Positions 52,601 to 61,176 of a stretch of DNA of 64,000 nt are shown here, in pieces. Position numbers and translations under genes: made by a program. How positions within the stretch are numbered: position 1 is the first letter of the stretch; each line of letters begins with the position of its first letter. Source of the stretch: Pseudomonas sp. UMAB-08 (GTDB lineage: Bacteria > Pseudomonadota > Gammaproteobacteria > Pseudomonadales > Pseudomonadaceae); contig NZ_LT607425.1 in assembly GCF_900095225.1 (NCBI RefSeq), positions 76,098 through 140,097 of the forward strand, read 5' to 3'. A model generated the notes under the pieces. It worked only from the letters and a program-made list of their open reading frames with translations. It was not told where the DNA came from and searched no databases.

Positions 52601-54691
52601 TCAGGAAAGGTTGTCAGCCTGAATCGCCGTAAGGGCGATGGTGTAGACGATGTCATCGACCTGAGCGCCGCGTGGCAGGTCGTTCACCGGTTTGCGCAGG
52701 CCTTGCAGCATCGGGCCGAGGCTGACGCAATCTGCGCTGCGCTGCACGGCTTTGTAAGTGGTGTTGCCGGTATTGAGGTCCGGGAACACAAACACCGTGG
52801 CGCGTCCGGCGACCGGGCTGTTGGGCGCCAGTTGGCGGGCGACGGTTTCGTTGGCGGCGGCATCGTACTGCAGCGGACCGTCGATCAAAAGATCGCTCTG
52901 GGCCCGATGCGCCAGTTGCGTGGCTTCACGGACTTTTTCCACTTCTTCGCCGCTGGCCGAATCGCCGCTGGAGTAACTGATCATCGCCACCCTTGGCGCA
53001 ATGCCGAAAGCCACTGCCGAATCGGCACTTTGCAGGGCGATTTCAGCCAGCTCGTTGGCGCTGGGGTGCGGGTTCATGATGCAGTCGCCGTAGACCAGCA
53101 CCTGCTCCGGGAACAGCATGAAAAATACGGACGACACCAACGTGCAGCCCGGCGCGGTCTTGATCAACTGCAACGCCGGACGGATGGTATTGGCGGTGGA
53201 GTGGATGACCCCGGAAACCAGACCGTCGACCTCATCGAGCGCCAGCATCATGGTGCCGATCACTACGGTGTCTTCTAACTGCTGCTCGGCCATCGGCGCG
53301 TTGAGGCTCTTGCTTTTGCGCAGCTCGACCATGGGTGCGATATAGCGTCCCCGGATCAGGTCCGGGTCGAGAATTTCCAGCCCTGCCGGTAACTCGATGC
53401 CCTGGGCCTTGGCCACGGCATAGACTTCTTCTGGCTTGGCCAGCAGCACGCAACGGGCGATGCCGCGCGCCTGACAAATGGCTGCCGCCTGGATGGTCAG
53501 CGGTTCGCTGCCTTCCGGGAGGACGATACGCTTGTTGGCGGCCTGTGCGCGCTGGATCAATTGGTAGCGAAAGACCGCCGGGGACAGGCGCATTTCCCGA
53601 GGCGTGCCGCAACGCTGGTGCAGCCATTTCGCGTCCAGGTGCCCGGCGACAAAGTCGGTAATGATTTCCGCGCGTTCGCGGTCATCGATAGGGATCTCTT
53701 TGTTCAGTTGGTTCAACTGGTTCGCGGTGTCATAGGAGCCGGTGCTCACGGACAGTACGGGCAAGCCTCCTTGCAGCGCGCCACGGCACAGTTCCATGAT
53801 CCGCGGATCAGGCACGGTGTCGCTGGTCAGCAGCAGGCCAGCCAGTGGCACGCCGTTCATCGCAGCAAGGCTGACAGCGAGGATGATGTCATCGCGATCG
53901 CCAGGTGTTACCACCAGCACGCCTGGTTTAAGCAGCGATACTGTGTTGAGCACGGTGCGTGCGCAGAGGATGACTTTGGACATGCGCCGTTGTTCGTAAT
54001 CGCCGGCATTGAGTACCTGTGCGCCAAGCAGATCGGCCACATCGCGGGTCCGCGGGGCGTTCAGGTCAGCCTGAAACGGAATACAGCCCAGCAGGCGGAA
54101 ATCACCGTTACGCAACAAAGGCGAGTGTTCTTTGAGTCGCGCAGCGAAGGCTTCCATGCTTTCGTCGGTGCGCACTTTGTTCAAAATTACGCCGAGGACT
54201 TTCGGGTCTTTTGGGCCGCCGAACAGTTGCGCCTGCAATTCGACTCGCCCGGACAGCTCGGTCAGCACTTCATTTTCCGGCGCGGAGACCAGAATCACTT
54301 CGGCATCCAGGCTTTTTGCCAAATGCAGATTGACCCGCGCGGCGTAGCTGGCATGGCGGGTAGGGACCATGCCTTCGACGATCAGCACGTCCTTGCCTAC
54401 CGCAGCCTCTTGATACAACTGGATGATTTCTTCCAGCAATTCATCCAGCTGGCCGTCGCCGAGCATCCGTTCGACATGGGCCAGGCCCAGCGGTTTAGGC
54501 GGCTTGAGGCCGTGGGTGCGAGCAACCAGTTCGGTGGAGCGCTCTGGCCCCAGATCGCCCGGATGAGGCTGGGCAATGGGTTTGAAAAAGCCGACCTTGA
54601 GCCCTGCGCGTTCAAGCGTGCGCACCAGGCCCAGGCTGATGGAAGTCAGACCCACACCGAAGTCAGTGGGGGCGATAAAAAAAGTCTGCAT
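52601..54691 (-). CDS. pta: Phosphate acetyltransferase
   Basis: 696 residues, the long form. An N-terminal P-loop-like/BioD domain (MQTFFIAPTDFGVGLTSISL) is followed by a DRTGG domain (about 215-330). The C-terminal PTA domain (about 370-690) contains SYSSGDSASGEEVEKVREAT and VFPDLNTGNTTYKAVQ. Converts acetyl-CoA and phosphate to acetyl phosphate and CoA. No ackA gene is next to it in this window. GAGAAG lies before the start. Confidence 0.95.
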   Translation of the reverse strand: MQTFFIAPTDFGVGLTSISLGLVRTLERAGLKVGFFKPIAQPHPGDLGPERSTELVARTHGLKPPKPLGLAHVERMLGDGQLDELLEEIIQLYQEAAVGKDVLIVEGMVPTRHASYAARVNLHLAKSLDAEVILVSAPENEVLTELSGRVELQAQLFGGPKDPKVLGVILNKVRTDESMEAFAARLKEHSPLLRNGDFRLLGCIPFQADLNAPRTRDVADLLGAQVLNAGDYEQRRMSKVILCARTVLNTVSLLKPGVLVVTPGDRDDIILAVSLAAMNGVPLAGLLLTSDTVPDPRIMELCRGALQGGLPVLSVSTGSYDTANQLNQLNKEIPIDDRERAEIITDFVAGHLDAKWLHQRCGTPREMRLSPAVFRYQLIQRAQAANKRIVLPEGSEPLTIQAAAICQARGIARCVLLAKPEEVYAVAKAQGIELPAGLEILDPDLIRGRYIAPMVELRKSKSLNAPMAEQQLEDTVVIGTMMLALDEVDGLVSGVIHSTANTIRPALQLIKTAPGCTLVSSVFFMLFPEQVLVYGDCIMNPHPSANELAEIALQSADSAVAFGIAPRVAMISYSSGDSASGEEVEKVREATQLAHRAQSDLLIDGPLQYDAAANETVARQLAPNSPVAGRATVFVFPDLNTGNTTYKAVQRSADCVSLGPMLQGLRKPVNDLPRGAQVDDIVYTIALTAIQADNLS

Positions 54692-54786
54692 GCGGGCTTC
54701 TCAATTGAGCAGTGCAAGGGCGGCGCGGATCAGCCCGCCAAAATACCGGTTTACGTCACTGATTCTTTTTGTACATTACGGGCACG

Positions 54787-55116
54787 CTATCGATTCTTGG
54801 TGCCTTGGTTGGGCGTAAGACTATCGTTATCCGGGCCCTGCGCACACCAGCCACAGCTAAAGCATTTACCTATTCGTTGTTGCCGTTGCGCTGGATCAAG
54901 CACCCAGGGCCGCGATTGCCATGGCGGTTGATGGCGCAGATGCTGAGTGTGGCCGCAGGAAAGCACGGCAATCCAGTGCCCATCCTCGTCCTGACGAAAC
55001 TCAAGGAGTGTCGGGTTTTCCAATCTGGGCCGTCCGTCAGAGTTGCGTTCGCTTTCGGGCGATTGCTTGGTTAAACTCGATCGTTCTTCAATCTTAAGCA
55101 AAAGGTCTTGCCCCAT
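54787..55116 (-). CDS. DUF3565-domain protein
   Basis: About 109 residues. The DUF3565 core is EFRQDEDGHWIAVLSCGHTQ, then HLRHQPPWQ and a CxxC pair (CFSCGWC), a likely zinc site (C/H-rich). The start is uncertain. ATG 55116 overlaps the ATG of the divergent FKBP gene on the other strand, and a TTG nearer the domain (around 55027) would give a more usual 80-residue protein. Function unknown. Confidence 0.78.
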   Translation of the reverse strand: MGQDLLLKIEERSSLTKQSPESERNSDGRPRLENPTLLEFRQDEDGHWIAVLSCGHTQHLRHQPPWQSRPWVLDPAQRQQRIGKCFSCGWCAQGPDNDSLTPNQGTKNR

Positions 55117-55600
55117 GACGATCGCCGCCAACAAGGCTGTCTCCATTGACTATACCCTGACCAACGACGCTGGTGAGGTCATCGACAGTTCCGCCGGCGG
55201 CGCGCCGCTGGTCTACCTGCAAGGTGCAGGCAATATCATTCCGGGCCTGGAGAAGGCTCTGGATGGCAAGAACGTCGGTGACGAACTGAAAGTGTCCATC
55301 GAGCCGGAAGACGCCTATGGCGAATACCTGGCCGAACTGGTCAGCACCCTGAGCCGCAGCATGTTCGAAGGTGTCGACGAACTGGAAGTGGGTATGCAGT
55401 TCCACGCGTCGGGCCCGGACGGCAGCATGCAGATCGTGACCATCCGCGATCTGGATGGCGATGATGTGACCGTTGACGGTAACCATCCTTTGGCGGGTCA
55501 GCGTTTGAATTTCGAGGTCAAGATCATTGAGATTCGTGACGCCAGCCAGGAAGAAGTCGCTCATGGTCACGTGCATGGCGAAGGCGGCCATCACCATTGA
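55115..55600 (+). CDS. FKBP-type peptidyl-prolyl isomerase (SlyD-like)
   Basis: 161 residues. FKBP domain with inserted chaperone (IF) domain (VSIDYTLTNDAGEVIDSSAG; IIPGLEKALDGKNVGDELKV), as in SlyD. The tail GHVHGEGGHHH is His-rich and should bind nickel or other metals, though shorter than in E. coli SlyD. Catalyses prolyl isomerisation and has chaperone activity in the cytosol. The start at 55115 has AAAGGTC upstream; the longer frame from 55043 is rejected. Confidence 0.92.
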   Translation: MTIAANKAVSIDYTLTNDAGEVIDSSAGGAPLVYLQGAGNIIPGLEKALDGKNVGDELKVSIEPEDAYGEYLAELVSTLSRSMFEGVDELEVGMQFHASGPDGSMQIVTIRDLDGDDVTVDGNHPLAGQRLNFEVKIIEIRDASQEEVAHGHVHGEGGHHH

Positions 55601-55721
55601 TTTGTGCTGCTAAGCTCTGTTAGCTGGCAAGGCGCCTAGGCAGGTACGTGAAGACGACGTGTTCGTTTCCACAACCTGATACGGGCGCCTTTTTAGTTCG
55701 CTAGTTATATGGGAGTTCGTC

Positions 55722-56204
55722 ATGAGTGTTTTTCACGACACGACATTAAAAGCTCTGGATGGCCAGGAATTGCCTCTCGCGCCCCTCAAGGGCAAAGTCG
55801 TGCTGGTGGTCAACGTCGCCTCCAAGTGTGGTCTGACGCCGCAATACGCGGAGTTGGAAAAACTCTATCAAAAGTACAAGGATCAAGGCTTCAGTGTGCT
55901 GGGTCTACCGTGCAATCAATTTGCCGGCCAGGAACCTGGCTCCGAAGCGGAGATTCAAGAATTCTGCACCCTGAATTACGGAGTGACATTTCCGTTGGGC
56001 AGCAAGCTTGAAGTGAACGGCGCTCATCGTCATTCGCTGTACCGTCTGCTGGTCGGTGAAGGTGCCGAATTTCCCGGAGACATTACCTGGAACTTCGAGA
56101 AATTTCTGGTGGGTAAAGATGGCCGCGTCCTCGCGCGGTTCTCGCCAAGCACGTCGCCAGACGATCACGCGGTGGTTCAGGCTATTGAAAAAGCCCTGAG
56201 CTGA
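55722..56204 (+). CDS. Glutathione/thioredoxin peroxidase (Gpx family)
   Basis: 160 residues. Peroxidatic Cys36 in NVASKCGLTPQY, conserved Gln in PCNQFAGQEPG (with C near 69) and Trp in ITWNFEKF. Reduces hydrogen and lipid peroxides; bacterial enzymes of this type often use thioredoxin. ATGGGAGTTCGTC before the ATG gives a clear ribosome site. A palindromic GGCGCCT / AGGCGCC pair in the leader (55631-55691) could form a long-range stem. Confidence 0.93.
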   Translation: MSVFHDTTLKALDGQELPLAPLKGKVVLVVNVASKCGLTPQYAELEKLYQKYKDQGFSVLGLPCNQFAGQEPGSEAEIQEFCTLNYGVTFPLGSKLEVNGAHRHSLYRLLVGEGAEFPGDITWNFEKFLVGKDGRVLARFSPSTSPDDHAVVQAIEKALS

Positions 56205-56368
56205 TCCACCGGCTTCGCCCGCCGGGTTGCCATTCGAGCACGCCCGGCAAGCTTTTCCCCTTCAGGTTCTGTGCATTGAACCCCGCTATTTGCCTTTACT
56301 CTCTCCCCGACTTTTACTGCTAAATCACCCAAATCAATAGTGCTGGCAGAAGCGAGACGACCGGTCAT

Positions 56369-56992
56369 ATGCTTCGCGCCATGAGCACATCCATTCGACT
56401 CGACAAGCGTGATCTGATCCTCGCCAAAGGCGCCCACCTGATGACCCGCCGCGGTTATCACGGCACGGGCGTGCTGGAGATTGTCCAGGCCGCAGGTATT
56501 CCCAAGGGGTCGTTTTATCACTACTTCGCCAGCAAAGAAGACTTTGCCGTGCAAGCGCTGGAGTATTTGTACGCGCCGCGATTGCAGCGTTACGCCGCCG
56601 CGCTGGCAGACCCGGCGCAGAGCCCGCGTGAACGGGTCCTGAGTTACTACCGCGACCTGCTCGAGCATTTTTCCCGACAAGAGAAACCTGAGTATCACTG
56701 CTTTATCGGCAGCTTGAGTTTCGAAATGGCGGATGGCTGCCAGCCCATCGCCCGTCAGGTGGAACAGATCCTTGAGCGTTCGGTGGCGATTCTTGCCCAG
56801 TGCCTGACGGCCGCCCGTCAGGCCGGTGAGTTGCCTGGCAATACCGACTGTGCCGCGCTCGCTGAATTTATCGCCAATGCCTGGGAAGGGGCGTTGATGC
56901 GCATGAAAGTGGGAGGCAGTGTCGCCTCCCTCGACGTTTTTCTGAACCAGCTTGAGCGTCTGTTGGCGCCTGGCCCCACTGATACCGATTGA
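56369..56992 (+). CDS. TetR/AcrR-family regulator (NemR-like)
   Basis: 207 residues. Helix-turn-helix at about 20-60 (RGYHGTGVLEIVQAAGIPKG, SFYHYFASKEDF), then a ligand domain with HCFIGSLSFEMAD, in which the Cys corresponds roughly to the redox-sensing cysteine region of NemR. It overlaps the old-yellow-enzyme gene's upstream frame and is 17 bases from its start, so it likely represses this two-gene operon in response to electrophiles or quinones. The start may be 56369 or 56381. Confidence 0.88.
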   Translation: MLRAMSTSIRLDKRDLILAKGAHLMTRRGYHGTGVLEIVQAAGIPKGSFYHYFASKEDFAVQALEYLYAPRLQRYAAALADPAQSPRERVLSYYRDLLEHFSRQEKPEYHCFIGSLSFEMADGCQPIARQVEQILERSVAILAQCLTAARQAGELPGNTDCAALAEFIANAWEGALMRMKVGGSVASLDVFLNQLERLLAPGPTDTD

Positions 56993-57009
56993 TCCCTGAG
57001 GAGCGTCAC

Positions 57010-58113
57010 ATGCCAGTCAACGCCTTGTTCAAACCCTTTCATCTGGGCCATTTACAATTGCCGTCACGCGTGGTCATGGCGCCCATGACCCGCTCGTTTT
57101 CCCCAGGTGGCGTGCCTAACTCCAAAGTTATCGAGTATTACCGTCGGCGCGCTGCCGCAGGCGTAGGTCTGATCATCACCGAAGGTACGACGGTCAATCA
57201 CAAAGCCTCTAACGGCTACCCGAACGTCCCGCAGTTCTTCGGTGAAGCGCCGTTGGCCGGTTGGAAAAAAGTCGTGGATGCGGTGCATGCCGAAGGCGGC
57301 AAAATCGTCCCGCAACTGTGGCATGTGGGCAGCGTTCGGCGCGTCGGCACGGAACCTGACGCCAGCGTTCCGGGTTACGGGCCAACGGAAAAACTCAAAG
57401 ACGGTCAGGTCGTGGTGCACGGCATGTCCAAACAAGATATTCAGGACGTGATTGGCGCCTTCGCTCAGGCCGCCAGGGACGCCAAAGCGATTGGTATGGA
57501 CGGCGTTGAAATCCACGGCGCTCACGGTTATCTCGTCGATCAGTTTTTCTGGGAAGGCACCAATCAGCGCACGGATGAATATGGCGGCGATCTGGCCGGT
57601 CGTTCGCGTTTTGCCATCGAGTTGATCCAGGCAGTGCGTGCTGCGGTCGGCCCTGACTTTCCGATCATCTTCCGTTTCTCGCAGTGGAAGCAGCAGGACT
57701 ACAGCGCACGTCTGGTGCAGACGCCGGAAGCGCTGGGTGAATTCCTCAAGCCGCTGTCAGACGCTGGCGTGGATATCTTTCACTGTTCGACACGTCGCTT
57801 CTGGGAACCTGAGTTCGACGGCTCTGATCTGAACCTGGCCGGCTGGACCCGCAAGCTGACCGGCAAACCGACCATCACCGTGGGCAGCGTCGGGCTTGAT
57901 GGCGAGTTCCTGCAATTCATGGTTAATACCGACAAAATCGCCCAACCGGCGAGCCTGGACAACCTGCTGCAGCGTTTGAACAATGACGAGTTCGACCTGG
58001 TCGCGGTAGGCCGTGCGCTGCTGGTGGACCCGGACTGGGCGGTGAAGGTGCGTGATGGCCGCGAGCAGGACATCCTGCCGTTCAGCCGTGACGCCTTAAT
58101 GACGCTGGTCTAA
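57010..58113 (+). CDS. Old-yellow-enzyme-family alkene reductase (NemA/Xen-like)
   Basis: 367 residues, FMN-dependent. VVMAPMTRSFSPGG, QLWHVGSVRR, GVEIHGAHGYLVDQFFWEG (two His for substrate binding and the Tyr proton donor) and NQRTDEYGG are family motifs; FDLVAVGRALLVDPDW closes the FMN site. Reduces activated C=C bonds and possibly nitro compounds with NAD(P)H. GAGGAG precedes the ATG at 57010. Operon with the TetR regulator before it. Confidence 0.92.
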   Translation: MPVNALFKPFHLGHLQLPSRVVMAPMTRSFSPGGVPNSKVIEYYRRRAAAGVGLIITEGTTVNHKASNGYPNVPQFFGEAPLAGWKKVVDAVHAEGGKIVPQLWHVGSVRRVGTEPDASVPGYGPTEKLKDGQVVVHGMSKQDIQDVIGAFAQAARDAKAIGMDGVEIHGAHGYLVDQFFWEGTNQRTDEYGGDLAGRSRFAIELIQAVRAAVGPDFPIIFRFSQWKQQDYSARLVQTPEALGEFLKPLSDAGVDIFHCSTRRFWEPEFDGSDLNLAGWTRKLTGKPTITVGSVGLDGEFLQFMVNTDKIAQPASLDNLLQRLNNDEFDLVAVGRALLVDPDWAVKVRDGREQDILPFSRDALMTLV

Positions 58114-58124
58114 AGCCTGTAGGT

Positions 58125-58146
58125 GCGTGGGGGACACCCCCCACGC
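58125..58146. terminator. Hairpin between convergent reductase and glycosyltransferase genes
   Basis: GCGTGGGGG-ACAC-CCCCCACGC, a 9-base stem; no T run on either side. May act as a weak bidirectional terminator. Confidence 0.5.
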
Positions 58147-58148
58147 GC

Positions 58149-59324
58149 TTACAATAATTGCCCCATGGGCAACGCCTTGTTGCTCATCTCGCGCGCATTG
58201 CGTAATTGCCTTTCGAACAGGTCGATAATCGCCCCCCAGCCCTGACGACTGGCGTGTTGCCGCGCATTCAAGCGGACTCTGCGCAGCGTTTCGCTTTCTT
58301 CAAGCAACCAGCGTGCGGCATCGATAAACGCCTCTTCATCCCCCGGCATCGCTAGCGCACCATTGTGCCCGTGACGAATATGCTGAGCCGCAGCGGCCTG
58401 GTCATAGGCAATCACGCCCAGCCCGGACGCCAAGGCCTCAAGCACCACATTGCCAAAGGTTTCGGTCAGGCTCGGGAAGACAAACAGATCCCCCGATGCA
58501 TAGTGCGTCGCCAGCATTTCACCCCGTTGCGTGCCGCAGAAAATCGCGTTCGGCAGTTGCTGTTCCAGCGTCGTTCGTTGCGGGCCATCGCCGACGATAA
58601 TCAACTTCAGCGTTTGTCGAGGATGTGCCGCTTGCAGGGCGTCGAAGCTGGTTTTAAGCAGGCCCAGATTTTTCTCGGGAGCGAGCCGGCCCACATGCAG
58701 CACGGCAATATCGCCCACACCCAACCCCCAGCTCTCACGCAGCGCCGCTGAACGTTTCGACGGATGAAACAACTGACTGTCGACGCCCCGCGACAGCAGT
58801 TCAACCCGCTCAAAACCTCGACGCTCCAGCTCCATTTTTTGGCTGAGGCTGGGCACGACGGTGATCTGTGAGCGATTGTGAAACCAACGCAAGTAATGCG
58901 TCAGCAGGCGGGTGACAAACCCGAACCCGTATTCGTGAGTGTACTGCTGGAAGTTGGTGTGAAAACCACTGACCACGGCAATTCCCAAGCGCCTGGCCGC
59001 GCGCAATGCGGACAATCCCAGCGGCCCTTCGGTGGCGATGTACAGCACATCTGGCCGTTGCCGCGTCCAGCGCCGCAACAGCTTGTGCATTGATGATTGC
59101 CCCCACTGCAAACCGGGATAGCCCGGAATCGGCCAGCCACGGCACAGCATTAGATCGTCTGCGGCGACAAGCCCTGCATCTTCACTCTGGCGCGGACGTA
59201 TCAACTCGACACGGTGACCGCGCAGACGCAGGCCGTCGCACAACCGACCAAGGGTATTGGCCACGCCATTGATCTCGGGCGGGAAGGTTTCGGTAATCAG
59301 GGTGACATGCAAGATCGTGCTCAT
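58149..59324 (-). CDS. GT4-family glycosyltransferase (MgtA-like)
   Basis: 391 residues. N-terminal TETFPPEINGVANTLGRL, the acceptor-side GFHTNFQQYTHEYG typical of mannosyl/glucuronosyl transferases on glycerolipids, HVGRLAPEKNLGLL and the donor motif SLTETFGNVVLEALASG (E-X7-E). Probably makes a glycolipid at the inner membrane; donor and acceptor unknown. The start at 59324 (MSTILHVTLITE) is taken because the family begins just before the ITETFPP motif. Confidence 0.88.
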   Translation of the reverse strand: MSTILHVTLITETFPPEINGVANTLGRLCDGLRLRGHRVELIRPRQSEDAGLVAADDLMLCRGWPIPGYPGLQWGQSSMHKLLRRWTRQRPDVLYIATEGPLGLSALRAARRLGIAVVSGFHTNFQQYTHEYGFGFVTRLLTHYLRWFHNRSQITVVPSLSQKMELERRGFERVELLSRGVDSQLFHPSKRSAALRESWGLGVGDIAVLHVGRLAPEKNLGLLKTSFDALQAAHPRQTLKLIIVGDGPQRTTLEQQLPNAIFCGTQRGEMLATHYASGDLFVFPSLTETFGNVVLEALASGLGVIAYDQAAAAQHIRHGHNGALAMPGDEEAFIDAARWLLEESETLRRVRLNARQHASRQGWGAIIDLFERQLRNAREMSNKALPMGQLL

Positions 59325-59401
59325 GACGTCAGTCTCGGCTGAGGCCATGTCGCTTATGTGGTGATTTGATGATGGATTTGTGACAGTGATGGGCGCGGAG
59401 T

Positions 59402-59908
59402 TTACCAGTTCGCCATTTCACGGAACTTCTGTGGTAATCCATCATTGAAATTCAGCATTTTCTCCAGGATTGTTGCTGGAGGTGTACCCTTTGCTTGTTC
59501 TGTTTCATACAGTTCAATTCGTTCTTTTCTTATCGAGAACATTGTTCTCTCAAAATATGAGGTTGTGGTATCAGTCACAATTTCGCCGGTCGAGCTATAG
59601 CGAATAATAGGGTAGTCAGTAAGATCATGCATTTCTCCGTTGAGAGAATTGTAGGCATAGCTATGAGCCAGCCGCGCAGCCTCTTGCTGGTCGTTGTTGG
59701 CTCTGTCCAAAAGAAAACTTCTGAGCGATACGCTTTTAGCACTTTTAGTGTGTTCTTTGTGAGTTTCGGATGCTGTGACTGCCTCGTTAAAGTTCTGCAT
59801 GAATGACTTGCCTGCGCTATCGAGGGTCCGTAACGACGTTGCATCTTTAGCTTCTGGTCGAGTTGTTTCAATCGGGCGGGTTGAATTGATCGATGTCTCA
59901 ATACGCAT
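59402..59908 (-). CDS. Orphan protein, N-terminus shared with neighbour
   Basis: 168 residues, unknown family. It begins MRIETSINSTRPIETTRPEA, and is rich in Ser, Thr and charged residues. No signal peptide or membrane segment. The C-terminal half (YFERTMFSIRKERIELYETE) is helical and hydrophilic. Codon use is more AT-rich than the surroundings. The first ten residues parallel those of the next gene (MPIESSINSI), suggesting paralogous leaders or a shared targeting signal. Ribosome site weak. Confidence 0.6.
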   Translation of the reverse strand: MRIETSINSTRPIETTRPEAKDATSLRTLDSAGKSFMQNFNEAVTASETHKEHTKSAKSVSLRSFLLDRANNDQQEAARLAHSYAYNSLNGEMHDLTDYPIIRYSSTGEIVTDTTTSYFERTMFSIRKERIELYETEQAKGTPPATILEKMLNFNDGLPQKFREMANW

Positions 59909-59978
59909 AATGTTTTCTCGCGAAAGGTGTTCGACGCCGAATGACCGGTAGTGCTGGCCGACGAAGGCTGGCTTTCCA

Positions 59979-60311
59979 TCAGTTTAATGGCGCTGAGCGA
60001 GGTACTGCTATCCTCTCCATTGCTGCCGCGGCGGGTGTATGGCTTTTATCTTGATTCGGGGATTTGTCGCGTACATCATTCTGCATGAACACTGTCGAGC
60101 GGGGCAGGACGAGCGTTGTAAGTGTCGCTGGGGCCGATTGATATGTTTTATCTTGAGTCGAGTTATATTCGCTCATTGCACTGGTTAACGTGTGTGCGAA
60201 TCTTGAGCGAGGCTCGACTAATCTCTCGATGGCTGCGGGTGCGGAGCTATCGATGATTTTCTGAAAATTTGAAACAGTTTGAATTGAATTGATGCTGGAT
60301 TCAATGGGCAT
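59979..60311 (-). CDS. Orphan small repeat protein
   Basis: 110 residues, unknown. After MPIESSINSIQTVSNFQKII come three imperfect repeats, near residues 28-40 (SAPAAIERLVEPRS), 59-72 (SAPATLTTLVLPRS) and 93-107 (TPAAAAMERIAVPRS), each ending PRS. AGGAGG lies 5 bases before the ATG at 60311, an excellent ribosome site that strongly supports translation. 70 bases upstream of the previous gene in the same direction. Confidence 0.65.
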   Translation of the reverse strand: MPIESSINSIQTVSNFQKIIDSSAPAAIERLVEPRSRFAHTLTSAMSEYNSTQDKTYQSAPATLTTLVLPRSTVFMQNDVRDKSPNQDKSHTPAAAAMERIAVPRSAPLN

Positions 60312-60650
60312 AATGCCTCCTGGTTTTTTAGTGTTAGGAGAGCAATAAAGATGCCGGTTTTTATTTGAGGGCGAGCGGCGCGGAGGATGAGTCAACTGTT
60401 GCAGCAATTCTGCGCGCTGGAATAGTTGTCCTACAGAAAGTTCCTACAAGTGGTTATTTGTAGAACGTGGCAAAGGGTTGCCCCTATCGGCAAGGGGTTG
60501 CCTTCCGGTTAATCGTCTCTGTTCGGACGCCAAATAGTGCCTTGGTTGTTTTCATTTTTTTACGGGGTAAACATGTTCATCCTTTTTACAGGATGAACAT
60601 GCTCTGGTTAATGCCGCAATGACTTTCCGTCAGGGAAATGCGCGGTGCTA
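60312..60650. other. 339-base intergenic region with paired hairpins
   Basis: No gene seen. Two tandem GGCAA-N4-TTGCC inverted repeats lie at 60469-60482 and 60489-60502 (20-base period). CTACAA/TTGTAG occurs near 60444-60462. A perfect 11-base hairpin CATGTTCATCC / GGATGAACATG is at 60572-60601. The promoter for the two orphan genes is probably here. Confidence 0.5.
60572..60601 (-). terminator. Hairpin after the 60651-60962 gene
   Basis: Stem CATGTTCATCC / GGATGAACATG with 8-base loop; on the minus strand followed by TTTACCCC. Likely terminator of the small gene upstream of it on that strand. Confidence 0.55.
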
Positions 60651-60962
60651 TTAAGCCAGGGTATGAATGATTTCAGTAATGATGCGGCTCAGGGTTTCAG
60701 CGTCAGGCCCCTCCACGCGGTGTTCATCGGCGAACGAGTAAGCTACCGAAAACAGACCTGCGTTTACATAGGAGTACGAAGGCAGATCTTTTTCGAGGGT
60801 TTTATCTACGGCTTCTTCGGTCAGTGAAATGGAAGCAATGACCAGGCGTTCGGTCATGTTGTTGACGCCGTTGAAATACACGGCGTCCGGGTTCAGGTTC
60901 CAGCTTTCCAACGCAGCATTCAGCAGGTTGCGCGCTTTTTCACGAATGATTTCAGTGCTCAT
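60651..60962 (-). CDS. Small cytoplasmic protein of unknown function
   Basis: 103 residues (MSTEIIREKARNLLNAALES; VEGPDAETLSRIITEIIHTLA at the end). Soluble, acidic alpha+beta. AAGGAAGATCACC before the ATG is a good ribosome site. No family recognised; no repeat similarity to the two orphan genes next to it. Flanked by hairpins on both sides. Confidence 0.65.
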   Translation of the reverse strand: MSTEIIREKARNLLNAALESWNLNPDAVYFNGVNNMTERLVIASISLTEEAVDKTLEKDLPSYSYVNAGLFSVAYSFADEHRVEGPDAETLSRIITEIIHTLA

Positions 60963-61125
60963 GGTGATCTTCCTTTATCTAGCGTCCCCGCCGTTGAGCA
61001 TCATGCTCATCGTGGTATGCAGAGGGACAGGTTGTTTGGAAGATCCATTAGAAAGGATCAGGCGGGGTGACAGCACATACATAGTTATGGCAGTGAAATT
61101 CATCGGGCGTTAGTGCGTGCTTTAG

Positions 61126-61167
61126 ATAACAGCCGGTGCGTGGCGGGAACAAAAAACCGGCTGTTAT
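61126..61167 (-). terminator. Hairpin after cysZ
   Basis: ATAACAGCCGG / CCGGCTGTTAT, an 11-base stem with a 20-base loop that holds a TTTTTT run on the minus strand. Weak terminator candidate. Confidence 0.4.
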
Positions 61168-61176
61168 CGGCGAGCT

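Noticed and set aside
54770..54775. Lone TGTACA
   Set aside because: No second half site 12 bases away on either side, so not a LitR-type operator.
53561..54931. 456-codon open frame on the plus strand
   Set aside because: Antisense to pta, which has complete domain content; shadow frame.
60420..60470. GGAAC-type element resembling an Hrp box on the minus strand before the orphan genes
   Set aside because: Spacing and the second half (CCACNNA) do not fit; type III secretion control is not supported.
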